Source: G965220305 sp965220305
Lineage (GTDB): Bacteria; Chloroflexota; Dehalococcoidia; Lucifugimonadales; UBA3495
NCBI GenBank assembly: GCA_965220305.1
Contig: OZ244817.1
Span: 1,240,001-1,304,000, forward strand
Direction: 5' to 3'
Length of the DNA stretch: 64,000 bases
The translations under genes were made by a program, and so were the position numbers. Below, piece by piece: positions 43,533-52,960 of the stretch. The notes under the pieces were generated by a model. That model made no database searches. It was not told the origin of the DNA and saw nothing but the letters and a program-made list of their open reading frames with translations. Position 1 is the first letter of the stretch. Each line of letters opens with the position of its first letter.

Positions 43533-45134
43533 TTACTCGAAGGGAGTGGGCATCATGGACACCGGGACCTCGATGAGCGTCGGCGCATCGATAGCCAGGG
43601 CCTCTCTTAGTGATGCCTCCAGTTGTTCCGGCCCCTCGGCCCTCACACCCCGGACGCCGTAGGCTTCAGCCAGCTTGATGAAGTCTGGATTATGCAGGTC
43701 CGCCCCTATGGTCCGGCCATCGAAGCGGTTGACCTGGTCCCGCAGCACGTTGCCGTAGGCGTTGTCGTTAAACACCACAGCCACCAGGTTGATGTTATAC
43801 TGCACCGCCGTCGCCATTTCCTGGGAGTTGAACAGAAATCCACCATCCCCGGACAGGCAGACTACAGCTTTGTCGGGCTGGGCGACTTTGGCGCCCAACG
43901 CCGTGGGAAAAGCGTAACCCAAATTGCCGGAGTAGGACGAGGTCAGGAAAGTGCGTGGGTGATAAACCGGGTAGAAGGCGCGGCTGTAGTAACCCAGTTG
44001 GGTCATGCCCGATACCAGAATTCCGTCCTCGGGCATGGCCGCCCGCACCGCCGCCAGCAGCGATTCTTGGGGCTCCACCCGCAGGGCGGTTTGGCTCCTC
44101 CTCTCCCGCAGTTCCGCCACGTCGGCTTCCCGTTGGGGACGGGCCGGGGTGATGGCCCCCAGGGCCTGGCGCAAGCCCTCCAGGGTCATCCGGGCATCGC
44201 CAAGAATCCCGAAGGTGTTGTCATAGTTGCGCCCTAACTCCGCCTCGTCAATGTCAATCTGGACCACCTGCTGCCCACCCAACCATTGGGGATTCTGAAT
44301 GCGGGTGCCCACGGCCAGAATGGCGTCAAAGTGGGGCGGCTCCTTGGCGATAGGGTCATTACGCAGCCGGTGAGCCCCCAACGCCAAATAGTGGTGGTCG
44401 GAGATGGCCCCCTTGCCCTCGGGGGTAGTTATTACCGGGGCTTGCAGGTACTCTGCCACCTGCACCAGCGCCTCCGACGCCTCGGACAGGATGACGCCGC
44501 CGCCAGCCCAGATGAGGGGGTTCTTGGCTTCAGCCAGGATTTGCGCGCCTCGGCGGATGCTTTCCTCGCTGGCCGCCGACGCCGGGTAGTCCTCCGGCTC
44601 AATCAGGTCGATGTCCGCGACATCGGCCAGGGTTTCCGGCGGAATCTCAATTTCCACCGGGCGGGGACGGCCTGTCTTCAACTGTCGGAACGCCTCGTGA
44701 ACCACCTGGGGGACATCAGCCGGGTCCAGAATGCGCTGGGCCCACTTGGTAACGGGCCGGATGGCGTCAATCTGGTCGTTGACCTCGTGGAGGACCCCCC
44801 GGTCGCTGCCGATAAGGTCTCTTTCCACCTGACCCGAGACCACCAGGATTGGCGAGGAAGCGGAGAAGGCGGTGGACATGCCCGATGCGGCATTCAATAG
44901 CCCCGGCCCCGGCACCATCAGGGCCGTGCCGATACCGCCGCCAACACGGGAGTAGCCATCGGCCATGTAGGTGGTTGCCTGCTCGTGGCGGGTGGTTATC
45001 AGCCGGATTTCCGGCTGGTCCACCAAGGCGTCCAGGGCGTGGTACAACTGCACACCGGGCAGCCCGAAGATTACTCGGACTCCTTCCAGGTACAGTGAGC
45101 GCATCAGGGCCTGCCCCCCCGTCATCTCTGCCAT
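43533..45134 (-). CDS. thiamine-diphosphate-dependent enzyme, acetolactate-synthase-like
   Basis: A 533-residue three-domain TPP enzyme. The N-terminal PYR domain carries the catalytic Glu in TTRHEQATTYMADGYSR near residue 50, the middle domain reads PLIWAGGGVILSEA near 205, and the C-terminal PP domain binds TPP-Mg through LSGDGGFLFNSQEMATA near 425 with NDNAYG near 455. No regulatory subunit gene (ilvH) is adjacent, and its neighbours are an enoyl-CoA hydratase and selenoprotein, so a benzoylformate- or oxalyl-CoA-decarboxylase-like or other catabolic role is as likely as acetolactate synthesis. Confidence 0.88.
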   Translation of the reverse strand: MAEMTGGQALMRSLYLEGVRVIFGLPGVQLYHALDALVDQPEIRLITTRHEQATTYMADGYSRVGGGIGTALMVPGPGLLNAASGMSTAFSASSPILVVSGQVERDLIGSDRGVLHEVNDQIDAIRPVTKWAQRILDPADVPQVVHEAFRQLKTGRPRPVEIEIPPETLADVADIDLIEPEDYPASAASEESIRRGAQILAEAKNPLIWAGGGVILSEASEALVQVAEYLQAPVITTPEGKGAISDHHYLALGAHRLRNDPIAKEPPHFDAILAVGTRIQNPQWLGGQQVVQIDIDEAELGRNYDNTFGILGDARMTLEGLRQALGAITPARPQREADVAELRERRSQTALRVEPQESLLAAVRAAMPEDGILVSGMTQLGYYSRAFYPVYHPRTFLTSSYSGNLGYAFPTALGAKVAQPDKAVVCLSGDGGFLFNSQEMATAVQYNINLVAVVFNDNAYGNVLRDQVNRFDGRTIGADLHNPDFIKLAEAYGVRGVRAEGPEQLEASLREALAIDAPTLIEVPVSMMPTPFE

Positions 45135-45241
45135 CGATCCTCCAATTCTGTGTCAAATTCGTCGATGCTCTTTGGCTTTTGCCCCAAATGCTGGGGGATT
45201 TTTGGTAAGAGGTCTCCGTACAGCCAGCCCCGGCGGGGGCG

Positions 45242-46042
45242 CTACCGCCCGGTGAAATTGGGTTGCCGCTTTTCCCGGAAGGAGTCGCGGGCCTCGGCCA
45301 CGTCGTGCGGGGCCAGTTGGGCGAAAATTAGCCCGTGCCTTTCGTACTTGAGCTGCTCTTCCAGCGTACTCTCCAGGCTGTGTTGCAACACTCTCCGGGT
45401 CATCTCCATTGCTACCGGGGGCCAGAAGGCTATCTGGCGAGCCAACTCTTTAGCGTCCCCCAGCAGGCTTTCCGGCTCGCTCAAACGGTCCAACAGACCA
45501 ATGCGGTAGGCCTCCGCAGCATCAACCATACGGCTGGTGTAGAGCAAGTCGCAAGCCCGGCTCATACCCACTATGCGGGGCAGGAAGTAGGACATTCCCG
45601 AGTCGGGACTGAGGCTCCGTTCGATGAATACGGTCTTGAAACGGCTGTTGACGGTGCCCACCCGCAGGTCGCAGGCCAGGGCCAGGGACATACCCGCCCC
45701 GACGGCGACGCCGTTGACCGCGGCAACGGTGGGCTTGCCCAAGCCACGGGAAATAGCCATAGCCTGACGTCCCACCCAACCATATTCGTCCAGCCGTTCC
45801 TGCCGGTCCGGTCCCTTTTGGTTATCCCGGTCGGGAGAAGTGAGGTCCGCCCCGGAGCTGAAGCCCCGCCCGGCGCCCGTCCAGATAACGGCGCGGACAT
45901 CATCGTCCTGGCTCAACTCCTGGCATACCTGCATCATCTCCCGGTGAAGCTGTTGGTCTATGGCATTCAACTTATCGGGCCGGTCCAGGGTGACGACCGC
46001 GATATGCTCGTCACGCTCCAAGACCAGGTTATGGTAGGCCAT
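45242..46042 (-). CDS. enoyl-CoA hydratase/isomerase family protein
   Basis: A 266-residue crotonase. VVTLDRPDKLNAIDQQLHRE near residue 15, the first oxyanion-hole segment GAGRGFSSGADL near 56, and VAAVNGVAVGAGMSLALACDL near 104 (key NGxAxGAG) are clear. In the active-site helix the sequence is ERSLSPDSGMSYFLPRIVG, with Asp in place of the second Glu of classical hydratases; this is seen in isomerase-like members. ATG follows aggaggga. Same strand as the 345-aa gene before it, 26 bases apart, so one operon. Confidence 0.9.
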   Translation of the reverse strand: MAYHNLVLERDEHIAVVTLDRPDKLNAIDQQLHREMMQVCQELSQDDDVRAVIWTGAGRGFSSGADLTSPDRDNQKGPDRQERLDEYGWVGRQAMAISRGLGKPTVAAVNGVAVGAGMSLALACDLRVGTVNSRFKTVFIERSLSPDSGMSYFLPRIVGMSRACDLLYTSRMVDAAEAYRIGLLDRLSEPESLLGDAKELARQIAFWPPVAMEMTRRVLQHSLESTLEEQLKYERHGLIFAQLAPHDVAEARDSFREKRQPNFTGR

Positions 46043-46068
46043 CGGGTCCCTCCTAAGCTGGCGGCGGT

Positions 46069-47106
46069 TCAGGTCTGTATCAGCTTGGTGACGGACCGGC
46101 TATTGGGCCCGCCGCTGCCCCAGCGGGAGATAAGGGAAGAAAATCCACCAGCCTCACCCCCCGCCACCAGGAACACAATGCCATCGGGGGTCTTAACTAT
46201 CGGGTGCATCTCAGACGCATCCCCGTCGCCAGCCGGCCCCCTGATACTGGCCTGACGCTTCAACCGCTCGGTGGAAATCACGGCGTGCTGGTGCAGGTAA
46301 TCCATAGCCTGCTGCTTGCTCCATCGGGCATTGCGGAAGATGCGGGCGTGTTCCTGGGACAGAACTATCACAAACTCATCCATGTTGTGGCCGAAGGCGG
46401 TCATGCGGTCGGCCACGTCGTCCAGGTAACTCCCCGGCGTGTTGCTGAAATGGTCGGAGAACTGCATGGGAGAGAACACGGCGAACACCGTGACCGCACT
46501 ATCTTCCAGGGAAAATCCCCGCTGCACGTGCAGGGGTTCCCAGGGGCTGATTTCCTCGTTCTCGGCAATGCACATGCTGTACTTGCCTCCCTGGCCCAGG
46601 GTGGACTTGTCCAGCACCCCCGGCACACCGCCGGTCACATTAATGATTATCAACCGGACCGCGCGGCCAATGGTAGCGTTGGGCCGAAAACCGGGGCCGA
46701 ACACGTTCACGTTGGAGTTAATCCCCAGTTCGCTGGCGATGGGGCCGTTGACCACGATAAGCTGGGCTGAACTCCCCGTGCTGGCCAGGCTACCGTGGTA
46801 GTTGAACTCGGGCTCACACATAGCCTCGACGATTGCCACCAGGACAGGCATATATTCGGGGCGGCAACCCGCCATAATAGCGTTGATGGCTATCTTCTCG
46901 GCGGTGATTACCCTACCTCGCGTGGGCACGACACCAATCACGTCGCTGGGAGCCTTACCCACCTGGGCCAGGAACTGCTGGACCCGCTCTTCCGTGGCGG
47001 GGATTATTGGCAGGCCATCGGTCCAGCCCTGGTCGAAAAAATATTCTATGGCTTCCACCATAGTACCCAGTTCAACGCGCTCGGAGGTAAGGTTTTCCTG
47101 TTGCAT
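46069..47106 (-). CDS. conserved protein of unknown function in a selenoprotein operon
   Basis: A 345-residue protein with no membrane segments. Recognisable blocks: DQGWTDGLPIIPATEERVQQFL near residue 24 (key WTDGLPI), GVVPTRGRVITAEKIAINAIMAGC near 57, YHGSLASTGSSAQLIVVNGP near 98 and GPGFRPNATIGRAVRLIIIN near 132. I cannot name its function. It lies next to the UGSC selenoprotein and shares the strand, which suggests a joint role. The start at 47104-47106 has GGAGAG seven bases before; two earlier in-frame starts lack one. Confidence 0.7.
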   Translation of the reverse strand: MQQENLTSERVELGTMVEAIEYFFDQGWTDGLPIIPATEERVQQFLAQVGKAPSDVIGVVPTRGRVITAEKIAINAIMAGCRPEYMPVLVAIVEAMCEPEFNYHGSLASTGSSAQLIVVNGPIASELGINSNVNVFGPGFRPNATIGRAVRLIIINVTGGVPGVLDKSTLGQGGKYSMCIAENEEISPWEPLHVQRGFSLEDSAVTVFAVFSPMQFSDHFSNTPGSYLDDVADRMTAFGHNMDEFVIVLSQEHARIFRNARWSKQQAMDYLHQHAVISTERLKRQASIRGPAGDGDASEMHPIVKTPDGIVFLVAGGEAGGFSSLISRWGSGGPNSRSVTKLIQT

Positions 47107-47131
47107 TAGGGGACTCTCCATTAACACTTAG

Positions 47132-47158
47132 TTGGCCCCGAATAAACATCGGGGCCAA
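47132..47158. terminator. perfect hairpin between the selenoprotein gene and the 345-aa gene
   Basis: ttggccccga, 7-base loop, tcggggccaa: a 10-bp perfect stem. On the minus strand it falls 26 bases before the next start codon and is followed by ctaagtgttaa, a poor U-run. It may attenuate or process the transcript. Confidence 0.55.
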
Positions 47159-47436
47159 TTCGCCGTTATCACAAAATAGACGCTATATCCGTGCGGACCG
47201 GGGCTGCCAGGCCATGCTAACCCTGGGCATACTGTTCCCCAATTCCCAAAAAACGCAACCGCCCCGCAGCCAAGGGGACTCTCTGCTGCGGCATCTGGCG
47301 GCAATGCCCCCCGGCGGACATGTCCCAACCAAGCCGCCGTCGCTAGCTACCGCCCAAATAGGACATGCAGGCGGGCCGTCCAATCAGCCGTAGACCACTT
47401 TTCGGCCCACGTCGGCCCGCCCGCCCGTGTCTGGAA

Positions 47437-47988
47437 CTACTTTTGTTCGGACAGAATCCCAATCACCTGGGGCAGGGCCATCCGCGCCCGTTCTTTCAGT
47501 TCTTCAGGCTTCAGGCTACCCAGGGGATGGGGAATAGTCACGAAGGGATAGTTGGGCATCCCGAGAATACGGGCCATGCTCTGAGCCGTGGGGATGAAGG
47601 GTTCAGTGCATACCACCGCCGTGGGAATGCCCAGACCCTCGAAGGTAACGCCGTCGTGCAAACTGCACGAAGAGCAGGAGCCTCAATCACCGTTGGAGGT
47701 GATGATTATGTCGCAGAGGGAGGCCAACTCCTGCACTACATCCTGGGGACAGGGACGGGACGCCGTGGGCTTGGACCGCTGGATGATGGTAGCAAACTCG
47801 TAGCGCTCGCCCAGCAAGTCGGCGACCAGTTCCAGCAGGGCAGCGGCGTTCAGCTTGCTGTTGTCCAACAGGCCCAAAACCTTGCCGTTCAGGTCTTCCG
47901 GTCGGGGCGCCAACTCGACATCCGCGGGCAGGGCTGCTGCCGTTGGGTTCAGGACCACTACGTTTGGAGCGGCAGACCCAGTAACCAT
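47437..47988 (-). CDS. UGSC-family selenoprotein (in-frame TGA = selenocysteine)
   Basis: Reading through one TGA (47683-47685) gives a 183-residue protein. Before it: MVTGSAAPNVVVLNPTA, then LNGKVLGLLDNSKLNAAALL and CDIIITSNGD. After it: G-S-C-S-S-C-S-L-H-D-G, then GIPTAVVCTEPF and a C-terminus IGILSEQK. The four residues U-G-S-C (47674-47685) are the motif after which the UGSC selenoprotein family is named. The two halves are in one frame with nothing between. A SECIS-like hairpin starts 12 bases after the TGA. GGAGGG precedes the ATG. Without Sec insertion the product would stop at residue 101. The family's reaction is not known; a redox role at U/C is inferred. Confidence 0.88.
47654..47670 (-). 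promoter_or_regulatory. bacterial SECIS-like hairpin of the UGSC gene
   Basis: On the mRNA: UCGUGCA, loop GUU, UGCACGA, a perfect 7-bp stem starting 12 bases after the UGA. Bacterial SECIS elements sit within the coding region just after the UGA and present a G-U in the apical loop for SelB; both features hold here. Confidence 0.75.
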
Positions 47989-48524
47989 AGCCGTATCCCT
48001 CCGTTCATATTCGTAATACTGTTGCCGTGAGACCCGAACCGGGAGGGAAGGGCCGGATCACCGTCCGGGCCAACCAGTTTTCCCAGTTCCAACTTCTCAG
48101 ACTCTAGCCAGCATCATAGTTGGCGTCACCAGCCTATGTCAACCAACCGTAGAGAGAATCCAGGGTCTTTCGATTTTCCAAAGAGACCCGCTGGTAAGGG
48201 TTTGCGTGGCAACGCCCCAATTGTAGGGGAGCACGACCGTGCGCCCCTAGCCTTATGATCATCGACCCATCTCACCTCGATATTCCTTCACAGGCTCACC
48301 ATGAGGGGTTTTCCAAGGACAGTCGGAGGACCCAGGGAGAGAGGGGCAAGAAGGGGGGTTAGGCCCGCCGGGTTCCACCCGGGTCAGACGACCATCGCCC
48401 TCACGCCGACAAGGCCGGGCACTTTGTTCCCACCTGATAAAGAACAGGGCTTCTAGACGTTGGCAGGCGCAGGCAGAGGGGTCCGCTGGCAGCAGAGGGA
48501 GGGGGAATTATCGAAGGCCATCCC
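47989..48524. other. intergenic stretch between the selenoprotein operon and radA
   Basis: I see no gene, repeat or RNA here. It includes short open frames on the minus strand around 48400-48600 that overlap the end of radA and lack any recognisable sequence. The promoter of the selenoprotein operon must lie in this stretch, but I cannot point to clear -10/-35 boxes. Confidence 0.5.
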
Positions 48525-49958
48525 CTACTCGGCATCGGCGTATTCCAAGGCGGAATCCGGTTCCGGGCGACCCCGGATATTGCCGATGGCAGCGCCAAGG
48601 GCGTGTCTCAGGGTGGGAGCAAACACCAGCTCAATGTTGGCGGGCTGGTTCAAGCCCGCCCGGCAGGCTTCGGGCAAGATGCAGCGGGTGAGGCCCAGCC
48701 GGGAGGCTTCCATCAAGCGCCGCTCGGTTTGGGGCACGGCCCGTAGTTCACCACTAAGGCCCACTTCACCAAAGGCAATGGTGCCGGGCTCCAAGGGCCG
48801 ATTGTAAAGGCTGGACCCCAGGGCCAACGCTATCCCCAGGTCCGCCGCCGGTTCGCCAATGCGGAAGCCGCCGGCCACGCTTACTATCACGTCCTGACCG
48901 GCCAACTCCAGCCCGGCCCGCCGTCCGGACACCGCGGCTAGCATAAGCAGGCGATTGTGGTCCACACCGTTGGCGACCCGGCGGGGCGAAGGCCCATAGG
49001 CCGGGGATGTGAGGGCCTGCACTTCCAGGAGGATGGGACGGGTGCCTTCCATCATGGGCACCAGGGCCGCTCCCACAGCGTGCTCGTAGCGTTGGGCCAG
49101 CAGCGCCCGGGATGGGTCGGGCACCTCTTCCAACCCCTGGGCGGTCATTTCAAACACACCCACTTCGGTGGTGGAGCCAAATCGGTTCTTGCCGCTGCGC
49201 AGCACCCGGTAGGTATTGAGGTCCTGCCCCTCAAGGTACATTACCACATCTACCATGTGCTCCAGCACCCGGGGCCCGGCCAGGCTGCCGTCCTTGGTCA
49301 TGTGTCCGGCAATAAGTAGGGGAACGTCGCGGAGTTTGGCCCACCGCATCAACCGCAGGGCGCACTCCCGTACCTGGACGACGCTGCCCGGCCCGGAAGG
49401 CGCATCCCGGTGGTAGAGGGTCTGAATGGAATCGACTATAGCCAGGGCCGGGGGAGCCTGCTCCAAACGGTCGGTAATCTGGTCTACATCGGTTTCCGAC
49501 AATATGAAGACGCCTTGGCCCGCGAAGCCCAACCGCTGGGCGCGTAGTTTTATCTGGTGGGGCGACTCTTCGCCGCTGACGTAGAGGACCCTCTGCCCGG
49601 CAGCGGCGAAATATTGGGCAACTTGCAATAGCAGGGTGGACTTGCCGACTCCGGGTTCCCCGGCCAGCAGCGATACCGAGCCCGGGACGATCCCCCCACC
49701 CAAGACCCGGTTGAGCTCTTCGGACGGCAGCCGAAGGCGATGCAGGTCTTCCAGGTCCAGGCGAGACAGTTCCTGCAACGGTTCCTGGGAAGACGCCAGC
49801 CAGGCGCGCCGGGTGTTCCCGGCAGGGGCCGCCCTGGTCTCGGTCAAAGGCAAGTTGGAGCCGCAGGCGGGAGCCGGGCAAAATCCCAACCACTTGGCGC
49901 TTTCGTAGCCACATTCGCGGCAAACAAAGACCTGGCGCGGCTCTTTTGGGCGTGTCAT
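48525..49958 (-). CDS. radA: DNA repair protein RadA
   Basis: A 477-residue RecA-paralogue helicase for branch migration in recombination. An N-terminal zinc finger is seen (VCRECGYESAKWLGFCPAPAC; the second pair is C-x4-C where the family usually has C-x2-C). Walker A is GEPGVGKST near residue 103, the RadA-specific KNRFG motif near 255 (SGKNRFGSTTEV), and the C-terminal Lon-like domain DVIVSVAGGFRIGEPAADL near 367. The start at 49956-49958 is chosen by the family's N-terminus; the frame extends 40 codons upstream. A terminator separates it from clpC. Confidence 0.95.
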   Translation of the reverse strand: MTRPKEPRQVFVCRECGYESAKWLGFCPAPACGSNLPLTETRAAPAGNTRRAWLASSQEPLQELSRLDLEDLHRLRLPSEELNRVLGGGIVPGSVSLLAGEPGVGKSTLLLQVAQYFAAAGQRVLYVSGEESPHQIKLRAQRLGFAGQGVFILSETDVDQITDRLEQAPPALAIVDSIQTLYHRDAPSGPGSVVQVRECALRLMRWAKLRDVPLLIAGHMTKDGSLAGPRVLEHMVDVVMYLEGQDLNTYRVLRSGKNRFGSTTEVGVFEMTAQGLEEVPDPSRALLAQRYEHAVGAALVPMMEGTRPILLEVQALTSPAYGPSPRRVANGVDHNRLLMLAAVSGRRAGLELAGQDVIVSVAGGFRIGEPAADLGIALALGSSLYNRPLEPGTIAFGEVGLSGELRAVPQTERRLMEASRLGLTRCILPEACRAGLNQPANIELVFAPTLRHALGAAIGNIRGRPEPDSALEYADAE

Positions 49959-50081
49959 ACAACCCCTATTCCAGCTATTCTCGGCGCAACCTTTTCCGGC
50001 GTCCTGAGCCAACTTCGGCATGGCGTGGTAACTGCACGGTGCGGAAGCTCTGCCGGGTACGTCATCCCGATTATACAAGAA

Positions 50082-50105
50082 GAGACCCCACTTTCGTGGG
50101 GTCTC
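50082..50105 (-). terminator. intrinsic terminator of clpC
   Basis: gagaccccac, loop of 4, gtggggtctc: a perfect 10-bp stem, followed on the minus strand by TTCTTGTATAA. It lies 37 bases after the clpC stop. Confidence 0.85.
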
Positions 50106-50141
50106 CCTGTCAGTAACCGAAACCTATTGTGGAGCTTCGAG

Positions 50142-52610
50142 CTAGGCGGAAGGTACAGCCTCGACACCACTCTTGGCGCGGATGACGATTTGATCTTCCT
50201 CCACGTCCACTACGGCAATCTCACCAGCCTTGACCCGGCCACCAAGAAGCTCGTCGGAGAGGCGGTCTTCCACTTCGTTTTGGATTATGCGGCGCAGCGG
50301 CCTGGCCCCCAACACGGGGTCGAATCCGTGGGCGCCCAGGTACTCGCGAGCGGCCTGGGTAATCTCCAGGTCAATCTGCTTGTCTTCCAATTCTTTGCGA
50401 ACCATGCCAATCATCAGGTCGACGATGGAGAGAATCTGGTCCTGGTCCAACTGGTGGAAGACGATGGTCGCATCCAGCCGATTCAGGAATTCGGGCCGGA
50501 AGAAGCGTTTGACCTCTTCCATGACCTTGTCCTTCATCCGCACGTAGGATTGGTTCTGGGTCTGGGCATCGTCGGCCTTGACTGCAAAGCCCATGGTGGT
50601 GTCCCGCTTAATCAGGTCGGAACCCAGGTTGCTGGTCATCACTATGATGGAGTTGCGGAAGTCCACCCTGCGACCCCGGGCGTCGGTCAATTGACCGGCG
50701 TCGAATATTTGCAGGAGGATGTTGTACACCTCGGGATGGGCCTTTTCAATTTCGTCCAAGAGGATGCAGCAGTAGTTCTTCCGCCGCACACCCTCGGTAA
50801 GCTGACCGCCCTCGTCATAACCCACATATCCCGGAGGGGCTCCGATGAGGCGGGCTACGGTGTGCCGCTCTTGGAACTCGGACATATCCAGGCGGATCAT
50901 GTTGTCCTCGTGGCCGAACATAAACTCGGCCAATGCGCGCACCAACTCGGTCTTGCCTACGCCGGTGGGCCCAAGGAACATGAACACCCCGATGGGATGG
51001 CGGGGATCCTTCAGGCCGGCCCGGGCGCGGCGCACCGCCTTGGAGATGTTTACGATGGCTTCGTCCTGGCCGATGATGCGACCGTGCAGGTCTTCTTCCA
51101 TGTGGAGCAGACGGGCCGTCTCTTCCTGGGCCAACCGGGTGACGGGAATGCCGGTCCACATGCTGACTACTTCGGCGATGTCTTCCTCGGTGACCTGGGA
51201 GCGTTCCTTACCCCTGTCCTCCTGCCATTCCTTTTCCAGGTTGTCCAGGTTGTCGTTGAGGTGAAGTTCCCGGTCCCGCAATTCGGCGGCGACTTCGTAC
51301 TGCTGGGAAGCGATGGCATCGTCCTTTTCCTTGCGAACCCGGTCCAGGACCTGCATGGCGTCTTTGACCGATGCTGGGGTAGCACTCCCCCGCAGCCGTA
51401 CCCGGGACCCGGCCTCGTCCAGAAGGTCGATGGCCTTGTCCGGCAGGAAACGGTCGGGGATGAAGCGAGTGGCCAGGGTAGTGGCGGCTTTCACCGCGTC
51501 GTCGGTAATGTCCACGTTGTGATGGTCTTCGTAGCGGGCCTTCACTCCCTGAAGGATTGCGATAGTCTCGTCCTGGTTCGGCTCCTCAACCTTAACCGGC
51601 TGCAACCGACGTTCCAAGGCCGGGTCTCGCTCGACGTACTTGCGGTAGTCGTCCAGGGTAGTAGCCCCGATGCACTGAATTTCACCCCGGGCCAGAGACG
51701 GCTTCAAGATGTTGGAAGCGTCCACAGCGCCCTCGGCAGCGCCAGCGCCTACTATTGTATGAATCTCGTCAATGAAGAGAACACAATTACCCGAGGACTT
51801 AATCTCCTCAATGACCTTCTTGAGTCGCTCTTCAAACTCTCCGCGATACTTGGTGCCAGCCACCAGAGCGCCCATGTCCAGGGTGACCAGGCGTTTACCT
51901 TGCAGGGTATCCGGCACCTCGCCAGTGCTGATGCGTTGGGCCATAGCCTCAACGATGGCAGTCTTGCCCACTCCGGGTTCGCCCACCAGCACCGGATTGT
52001 TCTTGGTGCGGCGGCTGAGTATCTGGGTTACCCGCTGTATTTCGTCCTCCCGGCCTATCACCGGGTCCAGCTTGCTGGAACGGGCGGCCACGGTGAGGTC
52101 GATGCCCAACTGGTCCAGGGTGGGGGTGCGGGTACCGGTGCGGGTGCCCTGGGAGCCGCTGGGGGCGCTGTTGCTGAGGATCCGGTGGGTCTCGGCGCGG
52201 ACCTTGTCCAGGGTTACGCCTAGGCTTTCCAGCACACCGGCGGCCACGCCTTCGCCCTCGCGCAGCAAACCAATTAGCAAGTGTTCGGTTCCAATATAGG
52301 TGTGGTTCATGCGGCGGGCTTCGTCCACCGCCAATTCAACCACCTTTTTGGCCCGGGGAGTCAGTCCAATCTCCCCCTGGGTGGGCTTTTCGCCACGCCC
52401 GATAATAAACTCCACTGCTGACCTCACCTTGGTCAGTTCAACTCCAAGACCAGACAGAACCCTAGCGGCCACTCCCTCGGTCTCTCGAACTAGGCCCAGC
52501 AGAATGTGCTCGGTCCCGATATAGTTGTGGTTAAATCGCTGCGCCTCTTCCTGCGCCAACGATAAGACCCTGCGCGCTCGCTCGGAAAACTTCTCGAATC
52601 TGCTTCCCAT
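50142..52610 (-). CDS. clpC: ATP-dependent Clp protease ATP-binding subunit ClpC
   Basis: An 822-residue HSP100 unfoldase that feeds ClpP. Order: two Clp_N repeats (residues 1-145, each with YIGTEHLLIGLLRE-type sequence), NBD1 with Walker A GEPGVGKTA near 215, a middle domain with UVR-like KDDAIASQQYEVAAELRDRE near 430 that marks ClpC over ClpB, NBD2 with GPTGVGKTEL near 553, and a D2-small domain. The arginine-rich tail IIQNEVEDRLSDELLGG is near 775. Length is normal. Adaptor-like McsA/McsB or CtsR genes are not adjacent. Confidence 0.96.
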   Translation of the reverse strand: MGSRFEKFSERARRVLSLAQEEAQRFNHNYIGTEHILLGLVRETEGVAARVLSGLGVELTKVRSAVEFIIGRGEKPTQGEIGLTPRAKKVVELAVDEARRMNHTYIGTEHLLIGLLREGEGVAAGVLESLGVTLDKVRAETHRILSNSAPSGSQGTRTGTRTPTLDQLGIDLTVAARSSKLDPVIGREDEIQRVTQILSRRTKNNPVLVGEPGVGKTAIVEAMAQRISTGEVPDTLQGKRLVTLDMGALVAGTKYRGEFEERLKKVIEEIKSSGNCVLFIDEIHTIVGAGAAEGAVDASNILKPSLARGEIQCIGATTLDDYRKYVERDPALERRLQPVKVEEPNQDETIAILQGVKARYEDHHNVDITDDAVKAATTLATRFIPDRFLPDKAIDLLDEAGSRVRLRGSATPASVKDAMQVLDRVRKEKDDAIASQQYEVAAELRDRELHLNDNLDNLEKEWQEDRGKERSQVTEEDIAEVVSMWTGIPVTRLAQEETARLLHMEEDLHGRIIGQDEAIVNISKAVRRARAGLKDPRHPIGVFMFLGPTGVGKTELVRALAEFMFGHEDNMIRLDMSEFQERHTVARLIGAPPGYVGYDEGGQLTEGVRRKNYCCILLDEIEKAHPEVYNILLQIFDAGQLTDARGRRVDFRNSIIVMTSNLGSDLIKRDTTMGFAVKADDAQTQNQSYVRMKDKVMEEVKRFFRPEFLNRLDATIVFHQLDQDQILSIVDLMIGMVRKELEDKQIDLEITQAAREYLGAHGFDPVLGARPLRRIIQNEVEDRLSDELLGGRVKAGEIAVVDVEEDQIVIRAKSGVEAVPSA

Positions 52611-52960
52611 AACACCGCTCCTAAGGGGCTAAGGTGAGAGCCCTTTCTGGTCTAGAGACATCCCCGTTAGGTCTGCCAACGGGGTACTTGGGGCTACTTG
52701 GAAGGAAATTTCCGGGGTTTGGCCGTGTTCAGTTATTTAGGACGCTTTGAGGAATTGCCTGTGCCGGAGAATGGTCTGCCCTTTCCCGTGATTATAGGTT
52801 ACGACGCAGACAGTGTAAAGGAGTAAGTTTGCCCTGTTAAACTACTTGGCCCGCACCAGTGGTTAAGAAGAACTATCCAAGGAGGGCCAATCCAAGCTCG
52901 CTGAGGAAAAGGGCCGGGTGTAATCGAGTGCACTGTCGCTAATCGAAACCCAAATATAAC
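52611..52960. other. leader region of clpC and downstream flank of 5S rRNA
   Basis: No gene. AT-richer than its surroundings around 52780-52860. I see no CIRCE or CtsR-type operator, although heat-shock control of clpC would be expected. Confidence 0.45.

Noticed and set aside
49740..52223. 827-codon open frame on the plus strand opposite clpC
   Set aside because: It is the antisense shadow of clpC and radA in a GC-rich gene with few stops; the translation has no known motif and no start site, while the minus strand gives textbook proteins.
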